Counted from the first letter of the stretch, positions 17,943-25,862 are shown. The stretch is 38,489 nucleotides of DNA from Lachnospiraceae bacterium (GCA_028694115.1 JAQUUB010000038.1:1-38489); one strand, 5' to 3'. The notes: generated by a model not told the origin, from the sequence alone. Program-made: numbers and translations.

Positions 17943-18902
17943 TTACCCACGTTTTTTATTTATCTTAACTACCAGATTATGATACCCACCCTTGTCTAAG
18001 CAAAAAAACATAACCTGAGAACCAGTCTCATTAATCATTTTATTTACCATAGGAATAACCCCATAATATACATTACTTGTCCCATACGTATAATCATTAA
18101 ATTGGATGATTCCACCATCTTTAATTTTAGGTAAAATTGCTTCAATATCTTTTCTTACACTATCAATATCATGTGCTGCATCCAAATATATATAGTCAAA
18201 ATAGTCATCCGGAAACGGTTCCATTGCTTCCCAGGAAATACTCTTAACCATTTTCATCGTTCCTTCATTTATATATGACTCAAATTCTCTTCTATACCAG
18301 TCATAATGTGAAATGTTTTCCTCTTCAAATACATTTTTATTCCAAAAACCTTTTAATTGTTCATCATACATATCTATCGCATAAAAAACTGCAGGTTTCA
18401 TAAATTCAAGAATCTTTTTACTAAATCCTCCAAATGCTACCCCAATCTCTGCTACGACTCCTCCCTGTGGCAATTCCATTAAGGCTTTTTCTCGTGTACT
18501 GAGAACTTTTGATTGTTTTAACAATTCCGGTTTCAGATCACCCACCTCATTTGCAACATTTTTAAGTTCAATAAATTTATGTTGTTTTATTTTATAACTC
18601 AGTAAATTATCATTTTCCGGAAACTGCTTTATCCAATCTGATATATTTATAATGTTCATTCTGTCAAATAGCCCACTATGAAAAATCTGATTGTACACTT
18701 CATCATATGCATCTTTTACTCCAATACAAATTTGCTCAGATTTGTACTGATCATGCGTGTTTACATACTCATTCCAAGTAACAACATCTGCTAACCATTT
18801 TCCATTTTCATTATTATCAATAATTAACTCTATTTTTTCGTCTGGCACTGCATACTTTCTAAGTAATTTCTTTGCATGACTTCCAAATCCGTATAGTATC
18901 AT
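17943..18902 (-). CDS. Class I SAM-dependent methyltransferase with N-terminal Rossmann-like module
   Basis: The 319-aa protein begins directly with the recurring module (MILYGFGSHAKKLL, LIIDNNENGKW, ICIGVKDAYDEV). From about residue 145 it has a Methyltransf_24-like domain: GGVVAEIGVAFGGFSKKIL is motif I, FYAIDMYDE motif II, and DYIYLDAAHDIDSVRKDIEA with GGIIQFNDYTYG the metal- and substrate-site region. In glycan loci these enzymes O-methylate a sugar or, in the CmcI-like branch, hydroxylate or methylate small molecules. It is flanked by the GT2 (32-base gap) and ATP-grasp genes, so a decoration of the growing chain is likely. Confidence 0.83.
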   Translation of the reverse strand: MILYGFGSHAKKLLRKYAVPDEKIELIIDNNENGKWLADVVTWNEYVNTHDQYKSEQICIGVKDAYDEVYNQIFHSGLFDRMNIINISDWIKQFPENDNLLSYKIKQHKFIELKNVANEVGDLKPELLKQSKVLSTREKALMELPQGGVVAEIGVAFGGFSKKILEFMKPAVFYAIDMYDEQLKGFWNKNVFEEENISHYDWYRREFESYINEGTMKMVKSISWEAMEPFPDDYFDYIYLDAAHDIDSVRKDIEAILPKIKDGGIIQFNDYTYGTSNVYYGVIPMVNKMINETGSQVMFFCLDKGGYHNLVVKINKKRG

Positions 18903-18934
18903 AATTTATTCCTCCATTTATGTTCGTGACTTAA

Positions 18935-20245
18935 TCACACAATTTTATCAGGTTCTACTCCCAATTTAATCAATTCATTTTTGACTTCTTCCTTAACTTT
19001 TTTATTTTCTATAGCAATGAGCACCTTATCAAATTCTAACTTCTGCAATTCCACTGGATTACTTATTGGTAATCCTCTCTGTGATAATTTTTTATAATTT
19101 TTATCAACCCATGCAATTATATAGTAAAATTCCTGATCCAATAATTGTTTGTAATATTCTCTACCTACCTTGCCTGCTGCGTATATCACAATTTTACTAC
19201 AATCACCTAATAAGTAATACGGAACTCTATAATTTTGTTTTAGTTCTTCTTTCTCATTCACATTTTGAAATAAATATTCATCTACATCTAATCTGACTAT
19301 TTTTTTATACTCTTCAAAACAATATGTATACTTTGTTTTTGTTTTATCCGTAATATTCAGTTCTCCAAATGCTGTCTTTTTCAAAAACTCATACAGTTCC
19401 TTATAATTTTTTAGTGTTTTTTGCTTCTTAAGTAGGTTAACACATGCTACTAAACATTTATCCTTAAAACAACTTTCAACAGCGTCATAAATCCCTTGTT
19501 TCTTTAATTCGTCTCTTATTTCAAGCAATGCATAAAAGAAACTCTTGTCAAATTTTTCTTCAGGCGTATAAGCCTGCAAACTTGTATCATTATTTCTCCT
19601 ATAATAAACCAGTCGCTCTTCAACATAGCTAATCTTTCGAGCCAAAACAAGTGACATGGATGCGAAGTATTCATCATTATGACGTTTTATATTTTGAAAT
19701 CTTATTTTTTTTTCAAAGATAAATGACCTTTTATATAATTTATTCCATGGAACGCTCCAGCTGACTTCAAAAATGTTTTCTGGTATATTCTTATAGGAAA
19801 AGACTGAATCACATTTCTTTAATACCTCTTTATTAAGTACCCATAATGGTTTTGTTATTTCTTTTGTTTTATCATCGAAAAAAAAGGCATCACACAAGAC
19901 TATTTCTGTATGATTTTCTATCATATTACCCACCATGGTTTCTATCATATGTTCCTCAAAAAAATCATCTCCATCCAAGAAACATATGTACTCACCATTT
20001 GACTCATCAATTCCTCTGTTTCGCGCTACTCCGGCAAACAGATTTTCTTGTCTAAACAATTTAATTCGTTCATCTTTTTGAATTAAATGTTTTATGATTC
20101 GAACTGTGCCGTCAGTTGAACCATCATCAATACAAATTATCTCCAGTTGCTTATAGGTTTGTTTGCAAATACTCAACAAGCATTTTTCAATATACTTTTC
20201 CACGTTATAGCATGGAACAATAATAGATACTAAACCCTGTCTCAT
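18935..20245 (-). CDS. GT2 glycosyltransferase with C-terminal Rossmann-like module
   Basis: Residues 1-~225 are a GT-A family 2 glycosyltransferase: LVSIIVPCYNVEKYIEKCLL, CIDDGSTDGT and the metal-binding CFLDGDDFFEEHMI, followed by YYRRNNDTSLQ, a common end of the domain. A helical linker leads to a C-terminal module from ~350 (SKIVIYAAGKVGREYYKQLL, IIAWVDKNYKK, FDKVLIAIENKK), the same fold as in neighbouring proteins; here the usual GAG is AAG. It is soluble and probably acts at the inner face of the membrane on a lipid- or protein-linked acceptor. Operon spacing is 32 bases to the methyltransferase and 29 bases to the TagF-like gene. Confidence 0.87.
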   Translation of the reverse strand: MRQGLVSIIVPCYNVEKYIEKCLLSICKQTYKQLEIICIDDGSTDGTVRIIKHLIQKDERIKLFRQENLFAGVARNRGIDESNGEYICFLDGDDFFEEHMIETMVGNMIENHTEIVLCDAFFFDDKTKEITKPLWVLNKEVLKKCDSVFSYKNIPENIFEVSWSVPWNKLYKRSFIFEKKIRFQNIKRHNDEYFASMSLVLARKISYVEERLVYYRRNNDTSLQAYTPEEKFDKSFFYALLEIRDELKKQGIYDAVESCFKDKCLVACVNLLKKQKTLKNYKELYEFLKKTAFGELNITDKTKTKYTYCFEEYKKIVRLDVDEYLFQNVNEKEELKQNYRVPYYLLGDCSKIVIYAAGKVGREYYKQLLDQEFYYIIAWVDKNYKKLSQRGLPISNPVELQKLEFDKVLIAIENKKVKEEVKNELIKLGVEPDKIV

Positions 20246-20274
20246 CTTTCTTTACTCTCCCGTCTGACATTTTC

Positions 20275-21774
20275 TCAGATACCCAATATGTTCAAGAGTC
20301 TTTCACTACTTTTTCCATCATCATACTGAAGCATATATTTCCTAAGTTGTCTTCTCTCCTTATAAAACAAATCTTTCCCATCACATGTTTCCATCAAAAA
20401 AAGACACATATCTTTTACACTTTTCAAATGCCTTCCAGGCATATATTCCAATGGGTTATCTACTGCAAACCCTATCGTATACTGTTCTATATCATCTAGA
20501 GTATATCCCAATGGTCTATCAAGAATAAGATAGTCAAAGGCAATAGATGAATAATCGGTAATCATGCAATCTGTCAGTTTCATCAAATCATATACATTCG
20601 CATTTAAATCATCGAGCATATTCTGTTTTATGATTTTAATATTTTCATTTTCTTTTAACAGCAGTTCCGATAATTCTTGATACAAGTGCGGTTTGATGAT
20701 CAGCAATATTTTTTCTTTTCTTAATAGCTCCATTAATTCCAAGATATCTTCATCGGATTCGATCAGTGGCACTCCATACGTGAATTTCATTGTGGAATCC
20801 GATCGGCTGTTTCCTATCATTGTTCTAAAAGTTGGTGCCCACAAAACAATTTTTCGATATTGTGAAATCTTTAAATATTTTGCTAGTTCCTGATGAATAT
20901 CATCGTTATACAGTACATCTGTTCTTGGAGACCCACATATTACAATCTGCTCTTCCAAAGCTTTATATTGCTCAATAAAAATTCCATTAATATTAGTTGA
21001 AGAGGAAAGAACAAAATCTGTATCTGGATATACTGTTATTTTTCCTTTTGTTGATTTTATTGGCGTTCCATGATTCATATAGCAACTGATTTGTTCTTTT
21101 CTCGCTTTAGGAAGCATTTTATTCTCATAAATATACATATATGATCGATTTATCAAATTAAAATATCTTATAGCTTCCATGATAGAATGTTTTTTACTTG
21201 GTAAGTCTCGTAAAATATATGTGTCCGATTTAGTTTTTTTGAATTTATCCGGATGATTGCAAAGCCAACCCAATTTAACATCCTTATACGCGGTTTGACT
21301 TCTCATATATTTAGCAAGAGCAACTGCATTTTCGCAAGTATCTCCTTCTCCTTGAAGTATAATCGTCTTCTTCATCGGCAATTTTTTAAATAAGCGATCG
21401 AAATATTTATCGTATGAATTGCGAAATAAAGGTGAAAGTGTCACTTCTAATCCAGTTAAATCAGCTACTAAACTTTCAATTTGTTCCATAATAGATATGT
21501 AATTAATTATCGTGATTACGAGTAATATGTCATTTCTTTTTTCTTTTAGTATTTCCTTAGGACACTTGATTTCTAATGATTTTCCATTAATATTCCTTTG
21601 AGTTCCCCATTTTGTTTCATCATTATCTACAATATACTTTACTCTTTTTTCAAGTTGAAGGTCTGAAATTGCATGAAAAACATATGTTAAATTATTACCT
21701 GCACCAAAACATACAATACTTTTTTTTCTTGTTTTCCTTTCCAGTTCACTTACTGTGTATTGCATTATTTTCAC
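20275..21774 (-). CDS. TagF/TagB-like CDP-glycerol glycerophosphotransferase with N-terminal Rossmann-like module
   Basis: The start is the GTG at 21772-21774, 7 bases after a perfect GGAGG (21782-21786), giving 499 aa; it overlaps the end of the preceding gene by 29 bases. Residues ~14-115 are the recurring module (KSIVCFGAGNNLTYVF, YIVDNDETKWG). The C-terminal two thirds match the glycerophosphotransferase family: YMNHGTPIKSTKG (catalytic His region), IVLWAPTFRTMIG, IIKPHLYQ and CMITDYSSIAFDYLILDRPL. Such enzymes transfer polyol phosphate from CDP-glycerol or CDP-ribitol. With TagD- and TarI-like genes in the same operon, it is the likely transferase for the activated polyol. Confidence 0.87.
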   Translation of the reverse strand: MKIMQYTVSELERKTRKKSIVCFGAGNNLTYVFHAISDLQLEKRVKYIVDNDETKWGTQRNINGKSLEIKCPKEILKEKRNDILLVITIINYISIMEQIESLVADLTGLEVTLSPLFRNSYDKYFDRLFKKLPMKKTIILQGEGDTCENAVALAKYMRSQTAYKDVKLGWLCNHPDKFKKTKSDTYILRDLPSKKHSIMEAIRYFNLINRSYMYIYENKMLPKARKEQISCYMNHGTPIKSTKGKITVYPDTDFVLSSSTNINGIFIEQYKALEEQIVICGSPRTDVLYNDDIHQELAKYLKISQYRKIVLWAPTFRTMIGNSRSDSTMKFTYGVPLIESDEDILELMELLRKEKILLIIKPHLYQELSELLLKENENIKIIKQNMLDDLNANVYDLMKLTDCMITDYSSIAFDYLILDRPLGYTLDDIEQYTIGFAVDNPLEYMPGRHLKSVKDMCLFLMETCDGKDLFYKERRQLRKYMLQYDDGKSSERLLNILGI

Positions 21775-22816
21775 AGTTTTTCCTCCATGAATTATTACAA
21801 TAGTGAATTCCAACTGTTCGATTAGTTATAAACATATTACTACCAGTTCTACTTACTGGCGCAATAATATCAGTTGGTAATAACGTCATATTTTCATTAC
21901 TTTGATACTGAAAATCCATTGTGAATCCATGTTTTTGCAGAATCTTCATTTCATAATTACTGTTTGTAAAGGTGTCATCATCATTGTTTTCCTGTACAAA
22001 ACTAATGTTTTCTCTTGTAGACATCATTTCTTTTACAATTGTGTTCCCCTTTGAACATCCAATTCCTGCCCCGCTATTCGGAACTGGCCATTCTCCAAAA
22101 CAAATGAAAGCATCATAAGTCAGCAGTTCGTCAATGTTTTTTATCAGTTCAACGTCTGTATCAAAATAAATACCGCCATTTTCATACAAGATATCTAGTC
22201 TTGCATAGTCACTCACATATGCCCACTTTTTTCTTTCATAAGCCTGCTTTATATATCGATTTTTATATACATCATAGTTTGATTCATTCCATTCTATGAC
22301 CTTGTAATCAGGGCAATATTTTTTCCAACTGTCTATGCAGGATTGATTCAATAGATTCTTTTCATTTTTACCAAACCATGTATAATGAATTATTTTAGGA
22401 ATTTTTTTATTATTTTCTTTTTGTATTCTATCCAAATACATTTTTTGGAACAGCGAAATATTCAGCAATGGGTAAGCAAACACCTTCCATTTTTTCAGAT
22501 TAATTTCTTTTTCCATATAAAAATACAATTCTTCATATTTTTCCGCCGTTATCAAAATAACAAAATCATTGGGGCTGAGTTGCTTCAAATAAGCCAAATT
22601 TTCTATAAGAATTTTTTTTGAGCCATACTGCAAGTTCTTCCCTTGCTTTACCATATTATTGTCTATAAATAGGGAAACTAAATCGAGTAAATTCCACTGC
22701 TTCATTATAGGTTCAATATATAATGGAAGCATACCAGCACCATAGCATATTATCTTCTTGTTATTTTTTGTTACATACACTGCAAATTCTTGAAATGAAC
22801 ATTCGAATATTTTCAA
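21746..22816 (-). CDS. GT32 glycosyltransferase with N-terminal Rossmann-like module (paralog)
   Basis: The 356-aa protein starts at a TTG overlapping the TGA of the preceding gene, with GGAG 7 bases before it. The module covers residues ~16-115 (KKIICYGAGMLPLYIEP, LFIDNNMVKQG, FVILITAEKYEE). The GT32 part has IPKIIHYTWFGKNE, DSWKKYCPDYKVIEWNESNY, KKWAYVSDYARLDI and GGIYFDTDVELI with the DXD. It is clearly a paralog of the GT32 at 7620-8768: the order of motifs and the N-terminal fusion are the same. A different acceptor or donor is likely because both copies are kept. Confidence 0.87.
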   Translation of the reverse strand: MKIFECSFQEFAVYVTKNNKKIICYGAGMLPLYIEPIMKQWNLLDLVSLFIDNNMVKQGKNLQYGSKKILIENLAYLKQLSPNDFVILITAEKYEELYFYMEKEINLKKWKVFAYPLLNISLFQKMYLDRIQKENNKKIPKIIHYTWFGKNEKNLLNQSCIDSWKKYCPDYKVIEWNESNYDVYKNRYIKQAYERKKWAYVSDYARLDILYENGGIYFDTDVELIKNIDELLTYDAFICFGEWPVPNSGAGIGCSKGNTIVKEMMSTRENISFVQENNDDDTFTNSNYEMKILQKHGFTMDFQYQSNENMTLLPTDIIAPVSRTGSNMFITNRTVGIHYCNNSWRKNCENNAIHSK

Positions 22817-24144
22817 TTATAAACTCCTACATTACAATTCTGAATCATTATTGGCTTACCCGTTGACTTATATAATTCAACTACACTACTCATATCCCCA
22901 TAATATGCATCTGTACTCACGATTGCCCGGTCCAAATCAGATGACTCATCAAATATTCCTTGATCATCTTCAATAAAATCCTTTACAATTTTTGTATATC
23001 GTTCCAACAAGTCTGGGCGCATTGCTTTTATGGTAGATAATAAAAGGGGATGCGGTCTCCATAGAAGAACCACTTCTTGTTGCTCGCGAAATAGTTTTAA
23101 TACACTTTCAACTTTATTTAAATAAGTATCACTTTGTTTCAGCATCGCATCAATACTTGTATTATAAAAAACTACCTTTTTACGTTTTCCATCCGTCGAA
23201 AACATTTTTTTCTTCCATAATTCAGGTATTTCATTTTGATTACTGTTACTTCGCTTTAATCTTTCAATTTTCCCATTACTCCTAACTATTATTTTTTTAT
23301 TGAAATCTCCAAATCTCCCTTTACAATTATTTTCTTTCTCAAATAGTCCCAGAGCGTTCAAATATATTCTTTTAACTTCTTCTGATTCTACTATTGTCTG
23401 ATCTGCATATAATACTGCTATGGATGTACAGAAGTGCTCTTCTACTTGATTATTTATACCAATGAAATACGGAATATATATTAGTTTATCTGTGTATTTC
23501 TTTAATTCTGTTGCATAGAATGCCGGATGAACACTGGTTACATGATTGTACTGGTCATATGGATTATGTATATATATGATATCAGGATGTCTTTCAGAAA
23601 TAATGTAATCTTTCCAATCAATAATTGGAACATAGTCCGGATATTCATTTCCTTCGTAATACATTTGACCCAAACTTCCATCTGGATTTTTTTCAAAATA
23701 TGGAATAGGAATTACATATGTTTCTACTTCTGAATCTTCCTTTGCCTCAATCCATGCACTTTCCAGGCTGTCCCACATAGAAGCCTTATAAGGCAAAAAA
23801 ACAATTTCTTTCTTGTCTGTCGGCAAATCCTGAGTCAAATTTTCTTTCACCATACCAAGTTGAATTTGGATTTTTTCAGCAATATCTCTGCACAGATCTG
23901 TGTCATGCAAATTTATACTTTGGTTATATATATTTTCACAATATGCTTCCAAAATGTGTACTGTTGACTGCATATTTAGCGGCAATGTCTCCAAATAATT
24001 TCCAATCTCAATTGCTGCGTTTTGATCTTCTATGAGAACTTCATCCATAGATAATATCTGATCATTGTCTTTCTCCCAAAATAATTGATTTGCCTTATCC
24101 AACACATCTACTAACTGTAAAAGCTCTTTTTTCTTATAATACAT
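22813..24144 (-). CDS. TagB/TagF-like glycero- or polyolphosphotransferase-related protein
   Basis: This 443-aa protein has a helical N-terminal ~140 residues and then a GT-B-like fold: EIVFLPYKASMWDSLESAW, PDIIYIHNPYDQYNHVTSVH, KKVVFYNTSIDAML, VVLLWRPHPLLLSTI and TDAYYGDMSSVVELYKSTGKPIM. The last motif corresponds to the D-x-x-S-S segment of CDP-glycerol glycerophosphotransferases and polysialic-acid-like transferases. It is the only member of this stretch without the YGAG module. Its stop overlaps the start of the GT32 gene, and it follows the TarI-like gene by 11 bases; I infer that it uses the CDP-polyol that gene makes. The exact reaction is uncertain. Confidence 0.7.
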   Translation of the reverse strand: MYYKKKELLQLVDVLDKANQLFWEKDNDQILSMDEVLIEDQNAAIEIGNYLETLPLNMQSTVHILEAYCENIYNQSINLHDTDLCRDIAEKIQIQLGMVKENLTQDLPTDKKEIVFLPYKASMWDSLESAWIEAKEDSEVETYVIPIPYFEKNPDGSLGQMYYEGNEYPDYVPIIDWKDYIISERHPDIIYIHNPYDQYNHVTSVHPAFYATELKKYTDKLIYIPYFIGINNQVEEHFCTSIAVLYADQTIVESEEVKRIYLNALGLFEKENNCKGRFGDFNKKIIVRSNGKIERLKRSNSNQNEIPELWKKKMFSTDGKRKKVVFYNTSIDAMLKQSDTYLNKVESVLKLFREQQEVVLLWRPHPLLLSTIKAMRPDLLERYTKIVKDFIEDDQGIFDESSDLDRAIVSTDAYYGDMSSVVELYKSTGKPIMIQNCNVGVYN

Positions 24145-24155
24145 GCAAGCACTTC

Positions 24156-24881
24156 CTAAATTCCAAAAATTTGCTGTTCTTCTATTGCTTCGTACAACGC
24201 TCTGTATATGTAATAATCTGCTGGTTCTGTAATTTTGATATTATTTTTTGTGCTTGGTACCATATGCATCGGCTGTCTATATAAATTGCACAAATGTGCT
24301 GAATCTATTGTTTTTATACCATCATTTTGAGCAATTCTATATAATTCTAAAATTGTTCCATACTGAAATGATTGCGGTGCTTTTGCAGTATACATCTGTG
24401 CCCTTGGGGGAACTTCACTAATGTTTTCTCCGTCTGCGCTTCTTATTTGACTTTCTTTTGCCGGTTCACATGTAATTGCACTACCAAATTTTTTTACACT
24501 TTCTATATTGGCAGTTATTAGTTCGTCATTAATTAAAGGTCGAACTCCATCATGAATCAACACGATATCTTCTTTTGAAGCCAAATCATTCATAGCCTCA
24601 AGTCCTAAATATATGGAATCATGTCCGGTTTCACCACCAGGAACTATATTCCTTACTTTCGTAATACCATATCGTTTAAGTAACCCTTTTAATTCCTCAA
24701 TCCAATCTTTTAAACAAACAATAACAATATTATCAATTTCCTCATGATACTCAAAATGTTCCAAAGTATATATAATAATAGGTTTCCCGTGTAATTCCAA
24801 AAATTGTTTAGGTTTAGCACGGGTATTCATCCTCTTACCTGTTCCTCCCGCAAAAATCAATGCTGTCGTCATATGTGTCAT
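24156..24881 (-). CDS. TarI/IspD-type cytidylyltransferase
   Basis: The 241-aa protein carries the IspD/TarI signature: TALIFAGGTGKRMNTRAKPKQFLELHGKPI at the nucleotide-binding end (AGG and K-P-K-Q), IVPGGETGHDSIYLGLEA, LIHDGVRPLI, and KITEPADYYIYRAL at the C-terminus. The AGGTG loop and KPIIIYTLE are closer to ribitol-5-phosphate cytidylyltransferase (TarI) than to MEP-pathway IspD, which has AAGSG. Given the glycan context I favour a CDP-polyol product, but no TarJ-like ribulose-5-phosphate reductase is present in the window. The start at 24881 has GGAAAG just before; an ATG at 24872 (AGAGG 10-11 bases upstream) is an alternative. It is the first gene of the ~24 kb operon. Confidence 0.82.
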   Translation of the reverse strand: MTHMTTALIFAGGTGKRMNTRAKPKQFLELHGKPIIIYTLEHFEYHEEIDNIVIVCLKDWIEELKGLLKRYGITKVRNIVPGGETGHDSIYLGLEAMNDLASKEDIVLIHDGVRPLINDELITANIESVKKFGSAITCEPAKESQIRSADGENISEVPPRAQMYTAKAPQSFQYGTILELYRIAQNDGIKTIDSAHLCNLYRQPMHMVPSTKNNIKITEPADYYIYRALYEAIEEQQIFGI

Positions 24882-24909
24882 ACCCTCTTTCCATATTTTT
24901 GGTGAATAT

Positions 24910-24993
24910 TTATAAAAAAAGACCCTGCGCCTTCTGCGCAGAGCCCCGATACTTTAGCCAACTTTCTGCGTCACAAATCCTTTTGATACGCAT
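24910..24993 (-). CDS. Possible 27-aa leader peptide overlapping a terminator
   Basis: A short frame with ATG at 24991-24993 has GGAAG 7 bases upstream and reads MRIKRICDAESWLKYRGSAQ followed by KAQGLFL, ending with TAA in the U-tract of the terminator at 24912-24945. A ribosome translating it would cover the terminator stem, as in leader-peptide attenuation. It lies between hicB and the first gene of the glycan operon. It may also be a chance frame within a structured leader. Confidence 0.4.
   Translation of the reverse strand: MRIKRICDAESWLKYRGSAQKAQGLFL
24912..24945 (-). terminator. Intrinsic terminator, possibly an attenuator ahead of the glycan operon
   Basis: On the minus strand a GC-rich stem CTGCGC-agaag-GCGCAG (24925-24941), extendable to about 10 pairs with G-U, is followed by a run of seven T (24913-24920). 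It will terminate transcripts coming from hicB. Because it lies 30 bases before the TarI-like gene and after a possible promoter, it could act as a regulated attenuator rather than a simple end. Confidence 0.75.
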
Positions 24994-25021
24994 ATCGCTA
25001 CTTCCAATATGTCTAATTTTT

Positions 25022-25048
25022 ATATCGGTTAATTTGCTTTTTTTCTTA
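25022..25048 (-). promoter_or_regulatory. Putative sigma-28 promoter of the glycan operon leader
   Basis: Read on the minus strand: TAAG (25045-25048), 15 bases, then ACCGATAT (25022-25029). The spacing is identical to the three better sigma-28 promoters of the window and the -10 has 7 of 8 consensus bases, but the -35 is imperfect (TAAG for TAAA) and its downstream half, GTTT in the consensus, is AAAA. It lies between hicB and the leader ORF. Confidence 0.4.
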
Positions 25049-25057
25049 AGTCATAAT

Positions 25058-25453
25058 TTACAATTGCATTTTCTGCATCAGTGCTTCCTGCAATACCTGT
25101 GAAAAATTAATTCCCATTGCCATAGCTTCTTCATTCAGCCATTCCGGAATGCTTAAGGTTTTCTTTACAGCCTTTGAGCTGATACGTTTTTTATATGCTA
25201 ACATATCAAATTCAACTACCACACAGAAAGTGCCCTGTTCAACCACAACACTGTCTGGTTCTGACGAAATAGGAATCTCTATTCCTTCCTGTTCTCTGCT
25301 GGTAATCGCTAACCCCAATGCATCAACCGCCATTTCATATGCCTGTTGCATATTTTCGCCTTGCGTCATGCATTCCGGAAAATCAGGAAAAGAAATCCAA
25401 AAACCGCCTTCCTCTGCAATATGAAAAAGTGCCGGATAAAATAGTTTATTCAT
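25058..25453 (-). CDS. hicB: HicB family antitoxin
   Basis: The 131-aa protein has the two HicB domains. The N-terminal partial RNase H-like fold reads FYPALFHIAEEGGFWISFPD and FPECMTQGENMQQAYEMAVD ALGLAI. A C-terminal ribbon-helix-helix segment follows, KKTLSIPEWLNEEAMAMGIN then FSQVLQEALMQKM, which binds the operator. HicB neutralises the HicA mRNA interferase and represses the locus. AGGAG precedes the ATG by about 8 bases, and the gene begins 21 bases after the hicA stop, the usual hicA-hicB order. Since hicA carries an in-frame stop, HicB is probably left without a working partner here, though its frame is intact. Confidence 0.9.
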   Translation of the reverse strand: MNKLFYPALFHIAEEGGFWISFPDFPECMTQGENMQQAYEMAVDALGLAITSREQEGIEIPISSEPDSVVVEQGTFCVVVEFDMLAYKKRISSKAVKKTLSIPEWLNEEAMAMGINFSQVLQEALMQKMQL

Positions 25454-25474
25454 CTTTTCTGCTCCTATCTGCTT

Positions 25475-25663
25475 TTATTTCAGCCCTACTTGTTTCAAAA
25501 TGGCTTGTTCCATGCCTTTCTTTAAATCTTTAGAGTGATAAGGCACAATAACTGTTCTTCCTGTTGAATAATTTGTTAATTTTACATGTGAACCATTTTA
25601 ATTAATTACTAAAAATCCTTTTTTCTTCAATAATCTAATCATCTCAATAGATGTCATTGGCAT
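25475..25663 (-). pseudogene. hicA: hicA toxin gene interrupted by an in-frame TAA
   Basis: Translated from the ATG at 25661-25663 the frame starts MPMTSIEMIRLLKKKGFLVI, as HicA proteins do, then meets TAA at codon 22 (25598-25600), and continues in the same frame with NGSHVKLTN and GRTVIVPYHSKDLKKGMEQA to the normal TAA at 25475-25477. HicA normally has Gln or Arg-Gln before the GSH motif, so one C-to-T change in a CAA codon would explain the stop. The active-site His of GSH lies after it, so a truncated product would be inactive. The total length, 62 codons, fits the family. A sequencing error is a possible alternative. Confidence 0.85.
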
Positions 25664-25686
25664 CTTCTGTATACCCTTCTTTCTGT

Positions 25687-25715
25687 ATTTTATCACGTAA
25701 TAATACGTATTGCAA
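25687..25715 (-). promoter_or_regulatory. Sigma-A-type promoter and palindromic operator of hicAB
   Basis: On the minus strand TTGCAA (25710-25715), 17 bases, then TAAAAT (25687-25692), 24 bases before the hicA ATG. The spacer holds a perfect inverted repeat ACGTA-4-TACGT (25695-25708), placed where a HicB ribbon-helix-helix repressor would block polymerase. The promoter match is good; the operator is inferred from position and symmetry. Confidence 0.55.
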
Positions 25716-25830
25716 GATTGTGCATTATAACATTTATAATCTTCTATAAGCCTTTTTTAACGTGTGAATAATTTCTGCAGAACGCAGAAACTTTTAATGC
25801 GGTACCAGAATGTACCCAGTAAATAGAATA

Positions 25831-25862
25831 TAGCATACTGAAGTTAATCCTTCAATATGCTA
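25831..25862 (-). terminator. Hairpin after the small GT gene, likely terminator
   Basis: A 13-pair stem with one mismatch, TAGCATACTGAAG against CTTCAATATGCTA with a 6-base loop, lies 8 bases after the stop of the gene at 25871. The minus-strand tail is only moderately T-rich (TATTCTATTT), so it may be an intrinsic terminator of medium strength. The remaining 25664-25830 region holds the hicAB promoter and otherwise nothing I recognise. Confidence 0.5.
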
